Shown here one piece after another: positions 17,562 through 26,231 of a DNA stretch of 64,000 nt; position 1 is the stretch's first letter; each line of letters starts with the position of its first letter. The stretch is taken from assembly GCA_018335875.1 (NCBI GenBank), contig JAGXRN010000007.1:1-64000 (forward strand). The letters run 5' to 3'. The DNA is from Dethiobacter sp. Its GTDB lineage: Bacteria > Bacillota > Dethiobacteria > Dethiobacterales > Dethiobacteraceae. The notes beneath the pieces were generated by a model that searched no databases, was not told the origin of the DNA, and worked only from the letters and a program-made list of their open reading frames with translations. The position numbers and the translations under genes were made by a program.

Positions 17562-19214
17562 TCAGGCGATATCGTCTGATTTTTCTTTTTGTGTCATTTT
17601 CTGCTTTTCTTCTTCAAGGAGGACACGGCGCAGAATTTTCCCTATAGCACTCTTTGGCAGTTCCGCACGGAATTCGACCTGGCGTGGAACCTTGTACTTG
17701 GCCATTTTCTGGGTGCAGAAATCAAGCACTTCCTTTTCCGTGCAGGTTTCGCCTTCTTTGAGCACTACGTAGGCTTTAAGGACTTCACCGTAATAATTAT
17801 CGGGCAAGCCGGCGGTAACAGCTTCAGCTATTTTGGGGTGCTCAAAGAGGACTTCGTCTACTTCGCGGGGATAGACATTGTAGCCGCCGGTGATAACCAT
17901 ATCTTTTTTGCGGTCCACAATGTAGAAGTAGCCGTCTTCGTCCATTTTAACGATATCCCCGGTAAAAAGCCAACCGTCACGCAGTGTCTGGGCTGTCTCT
18001 TCAGGCCTGTTCCAGTAGCCTTTCATCACCTGAGGCCCTTTAATAATAAGTTCACCTTCCTGGCCCACAGGTATCTCCAGTGTGCCCGTTTCAATGTCTA
18101 CAACTCTGCAGTCTGTATCAGGATAGGGGAAGCCCACGCTGCCGGGTTTGCGTATACCTTTCATGGGATTAGCATGTGTTACGGGTGAAGCCTCGGACAG
18201 GCCGTAGCCCTCAAGCATCTTGGAACCGGTCCGCTCTTCAAAGCGGGCCATCACGTCCACAGGCATGGGCGCTGCGCCGCTGTTGCAGATTTCCACAGAA
18301 TCGATGCCGTACTGATCGGCTTCGGGGTGGTTGGTGATAGCCGTATAAATGGTAGGAACGGCGGGGAAGAGTGATGGTTTGTACTGTTTTATCAGTGCCA
18401 GCAGAGCGTCTATATCAAAACGCGGGATAAGTACCTGTCCTGAAGGCAGTGTCAGCCCTACATTCATTACGCAGGTCATTCCATACGAGTGGAAGAAGGG
18501 CAAAATACCGATGCCGTACTCCTGTTTTACTCCGTCCTTATGTCTTTGTTCCAGCCATTCACCGAGCCACTCTTTGACCTGTACGACGTTGCTTACAAGG
18601 TTGGAATGTGTTAACATTACCGCCTTGGGGAAACCTGTGGTGCCGCCTGTGTATTGAAATACTGCCACGTCTTCTTTGGCATTAATCTCCGCTTTGACAG
18701 AACCGGGCCCGTACTGCTCGAGCAGATCCTCAAACCAGATAACCTCTCCCTCAACCGGTGTCCATAGCATACGAGCGACGATTACTTTTTCTACAGCTAA
18801 CTTGTCACGCACCGCGTGAAAAGAACCGAAGACAGCGTCAACCGCAAAGAATATTTTAGCGCCTGAATCCCTGATGATGAACTCCACCTCGGTCGGTGTA
18901 TAGAGGGGGTTCATCTGCACTACCACTGCACCCAGCTTCATGCAGGCATAGTAGGTGTAGACATACTGCGGGCAGTTAGGCATCATCAGCGCCACCCGGT
19001 CACCTTTTTTTACACCAAGGCCGGTCATAGCAGCTGCCATACGGTCAATTTTATCATGCATCTCTTTGAAAGTAATCTCATTGCCAAAAAAGACGAGGGC
19101 AACAAGATCGGGGTAGTCGGCAGTATGCTCCTTTAAGTAGTCGTACAGTGAAATATCGGGGTACTCCAGATGCCAGCGAACAGGGTAATTTTTAAGCCAT
19201 AAACGCTCACCCAT
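17562..19214 (-). CDS. long-chain acyl-CoA ligase family protein (AMP-forming)
   Basis: ANL-family ligase of 550 residues. QYTGGTTGFPKAVMLTH (P-loop), EGYGLSEASP, the GDIVKMDEDGYFYIVDRKKDMVITGGYNVYPREVD hinge and the lysine in KSAIGKILRRVL are present. It resembles FadD-type medium/long-chain ligases more than the ligase at 12435. Two adjacent ATGs exist; the second (19214) has the better distance from GGAGGT. It is a single gene, divergent from the AbrB-type gene at 19437 across a very AT-rich 220-base gap. Confidence 0.92.
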   Translation of the reverse strand: MGERLWLKNYPVRWHLEYPDISLYDYLKEHTADYPDLVALVFFGNEITFKEMHDKIDRMAAAMTGLGVKKGDRVALMMPNCPQYVYTYYACMKLGAVVVQMNPLYTPTEVEFIIRDSGAKIFFAVDAVFGSFHAVRDKLAVEKVIVARMLWTPVEGEVIWFEDLLEQYGPGSVKAEINAKEDVAVFQYTGGTTGFPKAVMLTHSNLVSNVVQVKEWLGEWLEQRHKDGVKQEYGIGILPFFHSYGMTCVMNVGLTLPSGQVLIPRFDIDALLALIKQYKPSLFPAVPTIYTAITNHPEADQYGIDSVEICNSGAAPMPVDVMARFEERTGSKMLEGYGLSEASPVTHANPMKGIRKPGSVGFPYPDTDCRVVDIETGTLEIPVGQEGELIIKGPQVMKGYWNRPEETAQTLRDGWLFTGDIVKMDEDGYFYIVDRKKDMVITGGYNVYPREVDEVLFEHPKIAEAVTAGLPDNYYGEVLKAYVVLKEGETCTEKEVLDFCTQKMAKYKVPRQVEFRAELPKSAIGKILRRVLLEEEKQKMTQKEKSDDIA

Positions 19215-19436
19215 CATTTAACCTCCTTCTTCAGGTTAATTATATATATTAAATATTTCTATATAGAAATGAATATTCCTACGTAAGTTGAGCAAAAGTT
19301 TAAAATATTTATGAAAATAAAAATTTAAACCAAAGAAAGTAGGGAAAATGCCCCCGGATGCAGAAACCTATACCATTGATGTAGTTTCTTCTGTGTAATA
19401 AAAATGAAGCAATAAATAAGCAAGGAAGGTATCTGT

Positions 19437-20597
19437 ATGTTTCTGCAGTTGCTCCAGGATACTATTATTTTGTTTTCAGTGGGAGTATGCGGCTGGTTTG
19501 TCTTCAGGCTGCTTCGTCTCCCCATCGCTTCTTTTTTAGGGCCTATTTTTTTTATTGGCGCCTTTAAAATCGCGCAGCTGTCAATCCCGCCTGTTCCTGG
19601 TTATCTTTCCCCCCTTGTCCAGGTTTTCCTTGGCGTCTTTGTGGGGTCTAAAATCACAAGGGACACAGTAGGTCAGTTAAAGAAAATGATAATTCCTACT
19701 TTAACGATAATCATCTGGGCAGTGTCAGTGGTATTTTTACTGGGGAGGCTTTTGGCAAGCGTAACAGACCTGGACCTTTACACAGCAATGCTCTCTTCGA
19801 GCATGGGCGGCCTGCCCGAGATGACTATTATTGCCATGGCCACTAACGCGCGGGTAGAAGTTATTGTAATTGTACAGCTGTTCCGTGTGGTATTGACTGT
19901 TACAGCCTTCCCGCTCCTGCTTCGGTTCTTGGTTCCTGAAAGTGCGGCAGCCGCTCGCGGTGAGGATAAGACCGGAGGTGGCAATAAACCGGGTTTATCG
20001 ATGCTGGCATTTGGGGCAGCAGTGTCAAAATATAAGCAAAAAAACAGCGAATTTTTTCTAAGACTGAGGCAGATAAACAAAAAGGAGGCAGCGCTTAATC
20101 TGTGGCGGGGGATGTTTACATTAATTATCGGCGCCTGTGGCGGTATGTTTTTTAATTATATTGGCGTGCCCGCGGGGGTAATGATTGGTTCCATGTTTTT
20201 TATTGCCATAGCTTCCCTCACAGGAATAAGACTTAAAGCCCCTTCAACCAATATTTTTGGACTTCTCATGGTAGGAGCAGGTATCATGATTTCAGATAAT
20301 ATTACAGCGGATACGCTTGATACGCTGCTTTCTGCTAATCTTCTTTTTGTAGTCATGATTTCAACTGTGCTAATTTTTCTCTCTTCATTGGTGGTTGCTT
20401 ATTTTATCAGCAAAGTTTCAGGCTGGGACTACGCGACAAGTTTTCTGGCGGCAGCGCCTGCTGGGTTTACTGTTATGACTTTACTGGCAGTGAAATACGA
20501 CAGGGATCCTTTCCGTGTCTCTATCCTGCATCTGTGCCGGCTGGTAGCTTTAAAGTCAGTTATTCCTTTATACTTTATGATCATCAGTAGACTGTAA
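19437..20597 (+). CDS. AbrB-family membrane protein
   Basis: 386-residue polytopic protein with two internal repeats of the AbrB membrane family (formerly called ammonia monooxygenase-like), each ending in the S-S-M-G-G-L-P-E-M / A-A-A-P-A-G-F-T-V-M type motif. About ten hydrophobic segments are visible. The family is unrelated to the AbrB DNA-binding regulator despite the name, and no transport substrate is established. GGAAGG precedes the ATG. It shares a promoter gap with the divergent acyl-CoA ligase. Confidence 0.85.
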   Translation: MFLQLLQDTIILFSVGVCGWFVFRLLRLPIASFLGPIFFIGAFKIAQLSIPPVPGYLSPLVQVFLGVFVGSKITRDTVGQLKKMIIPTLTIIIWAVSVVFLLGRLLASVTDLDLYTAMLSSSMGGLPEMTIIAMATNARVEVIVIVQLFRVVLTVTAFPLLLRFLVPESAAAARGEDKTGGGNKPGLSMLAFGAAVSKYKQKNSEFFLRLRQINKKEAALNLWRGMFTLIIGACGGMFFNYIGVPAGVMIGSMFFIAIASLTGIRLKAPSTNIFGLLMVGAGIMISDNITADTLDTLLSANLLFVVMISTVLIFLSSLVVAYFISKVSGWDYATSFLAAAPAGFTVMTLLAVKYDRDPFRVSILHLCRLVALKSVIPLYFMIISRL

Positions 20598-20628
20598 GCA
20601 GGAATGAATAAACAAGGGAGGTAGCAGG

Positions 20629-20924
20629 GTGGAAAAAAAAAGCTTTTCATTGACAGGCTGTATTCTGTGGCCATGAGAGACAAAAAAATGTTTAGAGGCA
20701 AGAATTTAGTGATCATTCTTACCTATGGCGGTGATGATGTATTTGAATCAGGCGCCATTAATGCCATAAGGTCTTTTCAGGATATGTGCAGGTATGTCGG
20801 CGCCAATGTGCGGGGAATAATCTATGGCAGTGCCGGCGAAGCGGGTGAAATAAGAAACAACCGTGAACTGATGGAGAAAGCCTATTCTCTGGGCAGCCGC
20901 ATTGCTTCATATCAGCTAAAGTAG
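20629..20924 (+). pseudogene. truncated flavodoxin-family oxidoreductase remnant
   Basis: The frame from 20625 to 20924 encodes KLFIDRLYSVAMRD and a continuation with TYGGDDVFESGA and IVYGSA-like motifs, which is the C-terminal half of NADPH-dependent FMN reductase-like flavodoxins. The N-terminal half, including the FMN phosphate loop, is missing. GGGAGGT and a GTG at 20629 lie just upstream, but that GTG enters a different frame that stops after 15 codons; the two frames meet in a run of nine A (20633-20641). An in-frame GTG exists at 20667. Most likely a deletion remnant behind the AbrB-type gene. Confidence 0.75.
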
Positions 20925-20950
20925 GGAAATAATGATTGGCGGAGGATTAG

Positions 20951-22324
20951 ATGGTTTCAACGAAACAGCTGGAGGAAGCAAATGTTTTCAGCCTAATTGT
21001 AAAGTTTTCAGGGCCCGCTGTGGTTGGAATGCTGGTGATGTCCATCTACAATATAGTGGATCGGGTTTTTATCGGCCGCAGTGTAGGGCCCTTGGGTATT
21101 GCAGGCATCGCTGTGGGATACCCGCTGATGATGATTATTATGGCGGTGACCATGCTGGTTGGTATCGGCGCCACCTCGCTGATTTCCATCCGCCTTGGTG
21201 AGAAGCGCATCGAAGAAGCTGAGCGCGTCATGGGCAGCGCCGCCACACTGCTGGTGGTCATTTCCCTGGCCCTTACCGTGGCAGGCCTGCTGTTTTTAAC
21301 ACCGCTTTTGCGGTTGTTTGCCGCCAGCGACAATATCCTGCCTTATGGCCGGGAATATATGACAATAATTCTCTTTGGCACGGTATTTCAGGTGTTCAGC
21401 TTTGGCGTCAACAACTTTATACGTGCTGAGGGCAATCCTAAAACAGCCATGTTCACCATGCTGATAGGCGCTGTGTTAAATCTCATCCTTGACCCTATCT
21501 TTATTTTTGTGCTGGGCCTTGGGGTTGCCGGCGCCGCTTGGGCTACAATTATCTCCCAGGCGGTGTCGGCACTGTGGGTGCTCTCGTATTTTCTCAGAGG
21601 GAGCAGCCTCTTGAAGTTTCGCCGGGCAAATCTCAGACCTGATCTTGCCCTTACAACCGACATTGTGTCAGTGGGTGCAGCTTCTTTTTTTAAGCAGTTG
21701 GTGACCAGCATCATCCTGATTATTCTCAACAACAGCCTGCTCTTCTACGGTGGCGATATAGCTGTTTCGGGAATGGGTGTCATCCACAGTATTTTTACAC
21801 TGCTGCTGATGCCTGTTTTCGGCATCAGCCAGGGCGTGCAGCCCATAATCGGCTACAATTATGGCGCCAGGCAGTTTGACCGTGTCAAGCAGGCGCTTTA
21901 TCAGGCCATTCTTTTGGCCACCGCCATCGTGGTCATTGGTTTTATAGGCATTGTCCTGTTCGCTGAGCCTTTTATCCGCCTTTTTAACAGCGACGCCGAA
22001 TTGGTGGCTATCGGCGCCGCGGGGCTGCGCACTTTTCTTGCCCTGCTGCCCATCCTGGGCTTTCAGATTATCGGCGCCAATTACTTTCAGGCGGTGGGTA
22101 AACCCAGGCAGGCTGTCTTTTTAAACCTAAGCCGCCAGGTGCTGCTCCTTATTCCGGCACTTTTAATCCTGCCCCGCTTTTATGGCCTGCGCGGTATCTG
22201 GCTGGCTGGCCCGGTTGCCGATACCGGCTCGTCAATTATCACAGCTGCCTGGCTGCTCCTGGAGATACGTTACCTGAAAAGAAGTGAGCCCTTACCGCTG
22301 CTTGAACCGCAATACGAAAATTAG
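20951..22324 (+). CDS. MATE-family efflux protein
   Basis: 457-residue protein of the multidrug and toxic compound extrusion family, with twelve hydrophobic segments in two homologous halves and the family motif NNFIRAEGNPKTAM in the N-half and GANYFQAVGKPRQAV in the C-half. It exports small molecules against Na+ or H+. The ATG at 20951 follows GGCGGAGG. It may be cotranscribed with the AbrB-type gene. A separate remnant of another MATE gene lies at 27871. Confidence 0.93.
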   Translation: MVSTKQLEEANVFSLIVKFSGPAVVGMLVMSIYNIVDRVFIGRSVGPLGIAGIAVGYPLMMIIMAVTMLVGIGATSLISIRLGEKRIEEAERVMGSAATLLVVISLALTVAGLLFLTPLLRLFAASDNILPYGREYMTIILFGTVFQVFSFGVNNFIRAEGNPKTAMFTMLIGAVLNLILDPIFIFVLGLGVAGAAWATIISQAVSALWVLSYFLRGSSLLKFRRANLRPDLALTTDIVSVGAASFFKQLVTSIILIILNNSLLFYGGDIAVSGMGVIHSIFTLLLMPVFGISQGVQPIIGYNYGARQFDRVKQALYQAILLATAIVVIGFIGIVLFAEPFIRLFNSDAELVAIGAAGLRTFLALLPILGFQIIGANYFQAVGKPRQAVFLNLSRQVLLLIPALLILPRFYGLRGIWLAGPVADTGSSIITAAWLLLEIRYLKRSEPLPLLEPQYEN

Positions 22325-22527
22325 AAGCGCTCCCTTCCTTATTTTGGTTTGTTAGTGGAGATAGTGGCTGCGGTATGAGGAGGGGGCTGGCTTTCTGGCG
22401 CAGATCTTCTTTGGCGGCGTAATATAATCATAAAAATTAATGTTTTTAGAAAAGATAATGTGCAGGTAAATTGTACCTCACTGATGAATAGTTTAATGAA
22501 TTCAGGATTTTAGGAGGTCTGCAGAAG

Positions 22528-23043
22528 ATGGAAATTATGGAGACTGTTGCTCAATTGATGGCACTATCAGCGCGTACTGCTCCCAAAGCGGGCGGAAAAG
22601 ATTTCGTGGAGATTAAGGTGATAAAGGGTGAGGAACTGAATCGACTGGCAGACGATATGGTGTCTTATGGCGAGGAGTCAGGCAAAGGCAACTTTGACCG
22701 CGATGGTAAGAATGTCCGCAACTCCGATGCCGTGCTGCTTCTCGCTTTAAAGGATGCAGGTAAGGTTGGCCTGAACTGCGGCGCATGTGGTTTTAGCAAG
22801 TGTGCCGATCTTACTGAGGCTGTAAAAGGGCCGGAGTTTGACGGGCCCTGGTGTGCCTGGCGGCTTATGGACCTGGGGATCGCCCTGGGGTCAGCGGTGA
22901 AGACCGCCAGCATCTTAAATGCTGACAACCGTATCATGTACAGAATCGGTGTGTCCGCCAGGCGCCTGGAGATGATAGAGGGGCAAATTGTTGTGGGTGT
23001 TCCCATCTCTGTTTCGGGCAAAAGTATCTATTTCGACCGCTGA
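22528..23043 (+). CDS. DUF2148 ferredoxin-domain protein
   Basis: 171-residue protein of the DUF2148 family, common in anaerobes. A cysteine cluster NCGACGFSKCADL fits a partial Fe-S site, with another cysteine in GPWCAWRLMDLGIA. AGGAGG precedes the ATG. It is the first gene before the DapA-like gene and could be cotranscribed with it. Its function has not been established, as far as I know. Confidence 0.85.
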   Translation: MEIMETVAQLMALSARTAPKAGGKDFVEIKVIKGEELNRLADDMVSYGEESGKGNFDRDGKNVRNSDAVLLLALKDAGKVGLNCGACGFSKCADLTEAVKGPEFDGPWCAWRLMDLGIALGSAVKTASILNADNRIMYRIGVSARRLEMIEGQIVVGVPISVSGKSIYFDR

Positions 23044-23074
23044 TCAAATCAAATTGCAGGTACGGAGGAAAAAA

Positions 23075-23962
23075 ATGAAGCTAACAGGCATTATGCCGCC
23101 GCTGGTGACACCATTTAATGCTGACGGCTCTATTGCTTATGACTTGCTAAGAGCCAATATTTTAAAGTATAATAGCTTAAGCTTAAGCGGGTATGTGGTT
23201 TTGGGTTCCAGTGGAGAATTTGTATATTTAACTGAAGATGAAAAAGTAAAGGTTTTTGGTTTTGTAAAAGAGAATGCTGCTTCCGACAAATTGCTTGTGG
23301 CCGGGACAGGTTGCGAGAGCCTGGTCGATACTGTCAGATTAACTAACAGAGCAGCTGATGCAGGCGCCGATGTCGCCCTTGTCATTACTCCCAACTTTTT
23401 TAAAAATGCCATGACAGAAGAAGTTTTTTATCACTACTATCTGGAGGTGGCTGAACAGTCTAAAATACCTGTTCTGCTCTACAGTGTGCCTGTCAATACC
23501 GCTGTGGAGATAAAGCCTGCCGTGGTGGCTCGTCTGGCCGCACACCCCAACATTATAGGGATGAAAGACAGCGCCGGAAATGTCGCCCAGATAGGCGAGC
23601 ATATCCTGGCTGCCAGAAATCAAGATTTTGCCGTATTCACAGGCTCAGCCAATGTTCTGTTTCCTGCTCTTGCTTTGGGCGCAGCGGGCGGCATACTCGC
23701 CCTGGCCAATATTGCGCCTGAGGTTTGCCTGGAAATTGATGCCGCAGTTCGAGCAGGTGATATTGTAAAAGCCAGAGAGCTGCAGCTTAGAATGATTTCT
23801 GTAAATTTGGCAATTACAGCCCGGTTTGGGGTGGCGGGGATGAAAAAGGCCATGAACCTGCTGGGTTACCAGGGAGGAGTACCAAGAAAACCACTCCTGC
23901 CCCTGGCTGCAGATAAAGAAGAACAACTGCGGGATATCCTGGTTAGGGCAAATCTTATATAA
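23075..23962 (+). CDS. dihydrodipicolinate synthase/N-acetylneuraminate lyase family protein
   Basis: 295-residue TIM-barrel aldolase of the DapA family. The Schiff-base lysine is in IIGMKDSAGN and the catalytic tyrosine in LLYSVPVNTA; the GSSGEF motif is also intact. The start is ATG 23075 after GGAGGA. The arginine that binds the aspartate semialdehyde carboxylate in true DapA is not evident, and a lysine-biosynthesis role does not fit the context. Next to a flavin/Fe-S amine dehydrogenase it resembles Pseudomonas LhpC, which deaminates pyrroline-4-hydroxy-2-carboxylate in hydroxyproline breakdown, or a 4-hydroxy-2-oxoglutarate aldolase. Superfamily secure, substrate inferred. Confidence 0.88.
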   Translation: MKLTGIMPPLVTPFNADGSIAYDLLRANILKYNSLSLSGYVVLGSSGEFVYLTEDEKVKVFGFVKENAASDKLLVAGTGCESLVDTVRLTNRAADAGADVALVITPNFFKNAMTEEVFYHYYLEVAEQSKIPVLLYSVPVNTAVEIKPAVVARLAAHPNIIGMKDSAGNVAQIGEHILAARNQDFAVFTGSANVLFPALALGAAGGILALANIAPEVCLEIDAAVRAGDIVKARELQLRMISVNLAITARFGVAGMKKAMNLLGYQGGVPRKPLLPLAADKEEQLRDILVRANLI

Positions 23963-23969
23963 TAAAATA

Positions 23970-24013
23970 TCACCCTCACCAAGTGACACCGGTGGGGGTG
24001 AAGCAATTTTTTT
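23970..24013 (+). terminator. hairpin with U-tract between the DapA-like and dehydrogenase genes
   Basis: An eleven-pair stem with one T-G wobble (23970-23980 with 23991-24001, ten-base loop) is followed by seven T at 24007-24013. It would end or reduce transcription before the five dehydrogenase genes, whose first ATG is only 27 bases further on. Confidence 0.75.
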
Positions 24014-24039
24014 AACATTTTGCTGTAAGGAGATTGAAG

Positions 24040-24357
24040 ATGAGAATTTCCGACCATCCCATACTCGGGAAAGACCGGCGTGAGAAAAAAATCATAATCA
24101 GCGTGGATGGCAAAGAGATAGAGGCAGTGGACGGTGAGCCCATAGCGGCTGCCCTGCTGGCGGCAGGCATCAGGGTATTCAGGAAGACACCTAAAACCGG
24201 CGGGCCAAGGGGAGTTTTCTGTGCCATTGGCAGATGCACAGACTGTATAATGACAGTTAACGGCCTGCCAAATGTAAGGACATGTGTGACGCCTGTGGAG
24301 CAGGGGATGGAAATAGAAACACAGATTGGGCATGGGAAATGGAAGGACGAGAGATGA
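24040..24357 (+). CDS. [2Fe-2S] subunit of amine dehydrogenase complex
   Basis: 105-residue plant-type [2Fe-2S] protein; the cluster ligands are C-x4-C-x2-C in FCAIGRCTDC and the later cysteine in VRTC. It corresponds to the N-terminal domain of sarcosine oxidase alpha and hydrogen cyanide synthase HcnA, and here it is a separate polypeptide. The ATG at 24040 (not the TTG at 24034) has AAGGAG seven bases upstream. Its stop overlaps the next gene's start, giving coupled translation of the electron-transfer subunits. Confidence 0.88.
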   Translation: MRISDHPILGKDRREKKIIISVDGKEIEAVDGEPIAAALLAAGIRVFRKTPKTGGPRGVFCAIGRCTDCIMTVNGLPNVRTCVTPVEQGMEIETQIGHGKWKDER

Positions 24358-25451
24358 AATACGCACAGGTTGCAATTATTGGCGGGGGCCCTGCGGGGCT
24401 TGCAGCTGCCATAGAAATAGCCAGGGGCGGTGGCCAGGCCACAGTTATGGATGAAAACCACAGGCCTGGCGGGCAGTTGTTTAAGCAGATCCATAAATTT
24501 TTTGGCTCACACGAACACCAGGCAGGCGTCAGAGGCTATGCCATCGGTGAACAGCTGCTGAAAGAAACCAGTGAAATGGGTGTGGATGTGATGTTAAACA
24601 CATCTGTTTACGGTATCTTTGACAATTTTAAAATAGGGTATATTGAGCAAAAACGAGAGCAGCTGCTGCAGGCCGAAAGGATTATACTTGCTGCAGGGGC
24701 TTCTGAAAATACCCTGGCACTGCCAAACGGCACTTTGCCCGGCGTAATGGGCGCAGGCGCTGCCCAGACAATGATAAATGTCCACAGGGTTTTGCCGGGC
24801 AGGAAAATAATCATGGTCGGTTCGGGAAATGTGGGACTGATTGTTTCATACCAGCTGCTGCAGGCAGGCGCCGATGTTGTCGCTTTGCTTGAAGCAGCAC
24901 CTGAAATAGGCGGGTATGGTGTTCATGCGAGCAAAATTCGCAGGACGGGGGTTCCTATCCTTACCTCCCATACTATTAAAGAAGTAGTGGGCAAGTGCCA
25001 AGTTGAGGGCGTTATTGTTGTGGAGCTTGACGGCAGTATGGCGCAGAAACCGGGCAGCGAGCAGTTTATTGAGGCTGATACTGTCTGCATTGCTGTGGGC
25101 TTGAATCCCCTGACTGAGTTAGCATGGCTTGCGGGATGTGAGTTCGTCTATATCCCTGTTTTGGGTGGTAATGTCCCCAGACACGATACAAACATGGAGA
25201 CAACTGTGAAAGGGCTTTATGTGGCGGGTGACATCTCCGGGGTTGAAGAGGCAAGCTCCGCCCTTGACGAGGGACGGCTTGCAGGGATTGCCTGTGCAGA
25301 AAGCCTGGGACTTTATTCAAGTGGGGAAGCGCGGCAGTTAAAAGCAGCGGTTTGGGACAGGCTGGACTCTTTACGCACAGGCCCTTTTGGCCAAAAGAGA
25401 AAAGATGCAAAGGACAAACTTATCAGTACAGGAGAAGGTAGTGTATTATGA
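24354..25451 (+). CDS. FAD/NAD(P)-binding oxidoreductase subunit of amine dehydrogenase complex
   Basis: 365-residue pyridine nucleotide-disulphide-type flavoprotein with the dinucleotide motif IIGGGPAGLAAAIE at the N-terminus, a second glycine motif VGSGNVGLIVSYQ at mid-protein and a C-terminal LYVAGDISGV. It matches the alpha subunits of archaeal dye-linked proline dehydrogenase and sarcosine-oxidase-type complexes. Electrons from the substrate flavoprotein (26218) would reach NAD through the Fe-S subunits and this FAD. ATGA overlap at its start and end shows a tight operon. Confidence 0.9.
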   Translation: MKYAQVAIIGGGPAGLAAAIEIARGGGQATVMDENHRPGGQLFKQIHKFFGSHEHQAGVRGYAIGEQLLKETSEMGVDVMLNTSVYGIFDNFKIGYIEQKREQLLQAERIILAAGASENTLALPNGTLPGVMGAGAAQTMINVHRVLPGRKIIMVGSGNVGLIVSYQLLQAGADVVALLEAAPEIGGYGVHASKIRRTGVPILTSHTIKEVVGKCQVEGVIVVELDGSMAQKPGSEQFIEADTVCIAVGLNPLTELAWLAGCEFVYIPVLGGNVPRHDTNMETTVKGLYVAGDISGVEEASSALDEGRLAGIACAESLGLYSSGEARQLKAAVWDRLDSLRTGPFGQKRKDAKDKLISTGEGSVL

Positions 25452-25963
25452 GTAAGGGAATCAAAAAAACCGGCGTGCCGTCCTGGGAAGAACTCAAAGA
25501 TACTTCAGGCCTGCCTGATGAAAAAAGGCTGGAGGAAGGCCCGGTAGCCTTTATTGAGTGTGTTCAGGAAATCCCCTGCAACCCCTGTGAACTGGCGTGT
25601 CCTTCAGGGGCAATTACTGTCGGCAGGCCCATAACCAACCTGCCGCGGATAGAAGGGGAAAAATGTACTGGCTGCAGTCTTTGTCTTGCCGCCTGTCCCG
25701 GCCTTGCCATCTTTAAGGTGCACAAAAACTACAGCGAAACAACTTCTCTGGTGGAGTTTCCCTTCGAGTTTCTGCCGCTGCCGCAGGAGTGTGAAATTGT
25801 AAGGTGTGTTGACAGATACGGGCGTTTTGTCACAGAAGGCAGGGTAATAAAAGTAAAGAGACTGAAAAAATATGATTTGACACCTCTGATTACGATAGAA
25901 GTCCCAAAAATATTCTTTTCTGATGTACGCTCTATTGAGAGGGAAGTGTGCAACAATGACTGA
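25448..25963 (+). CDS. 4Fe-4S ferredoxin-type subunit of amine dehydrogenase complex
   Basis: 171-residue protein with two 4Fe-4S-type cysteine sets, CNPCELACPSGAI and CTGCSLCLAACPG. The first set begins C-x2-C-x3-CP rather than the full C-x2-C-x2-C, so that cluster may differ unless the extra cysteine in ECVQEIPC serves. The remaining 80 residues have no motif I know. Length (about 19 kDa) fits the gamma subunit of multi-subunit proline dehydrogenases. It overlaps the genes on both sides. Confidence 0.87.
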   Translation: MSKGIKKTGVPSWEELKDTSGLPDEKRLEEGPVAFIECVQEIPCNPCELACPSGAITVGRPITNLPRIEGEKCTGCSLCLAACPGLAIFKVHKNYSETTSLVEFPFEFLPLPQECEIVRCVDRYGRFVTEGRVIKVKRLKKYDLTPLITIEVPKIFFSDVRSIEREVCNND

Positions 25964-26231
25964 GAAAAAAACTGTGTATATCTGCCGCTGTGAAGAAGTA
26001 ACAGAGGATGAAATCAGAAAGGCTATCGCTGATGGCGCCAGGACGGTAAAGGGGGTTAAAAACCGTACTGATGCAACCATGGGCCTGTGCCAGGGCAGAA
26101 CATGCCGCAGGATTATAGAAAAAATGTTGTCTGAAGTTACCGGTATAGAAAAGCTGAATCCCGGAATCAGGCATCCTGTCAGGACGTTAAATATCGGGGA
26201 GTTAGTAAGAGGTTGCAATGGCGATGAGTAG
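25956..26231 (+). CDS. BFD-like [2Fe-2S] subunit of amine dehydrogenase complex
   Basis: 91-residue BFD-like protein with the four cysteines arranged as C-R-C near the start and C-Q-G-R-T-C at mid-protein, the classic [2Fe-2S] site shared with GlpA, HcnB and NirB. The ATG at 25956 lies inside the previous gene. The same domain occurs fused to the C-terminus of the GlpA-like protein at 41100. It probably hands electrons between the two flavin subunits. Confidence 0.88.
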   Translation: MTEKKTVYICRCEEVTEDEIRKAIADGARTVKGVKNRTDATMGLCQGRTCRRIIEKMLSEVTGIEKLNPGIRHPVRTLNIGELVRGCNGDE

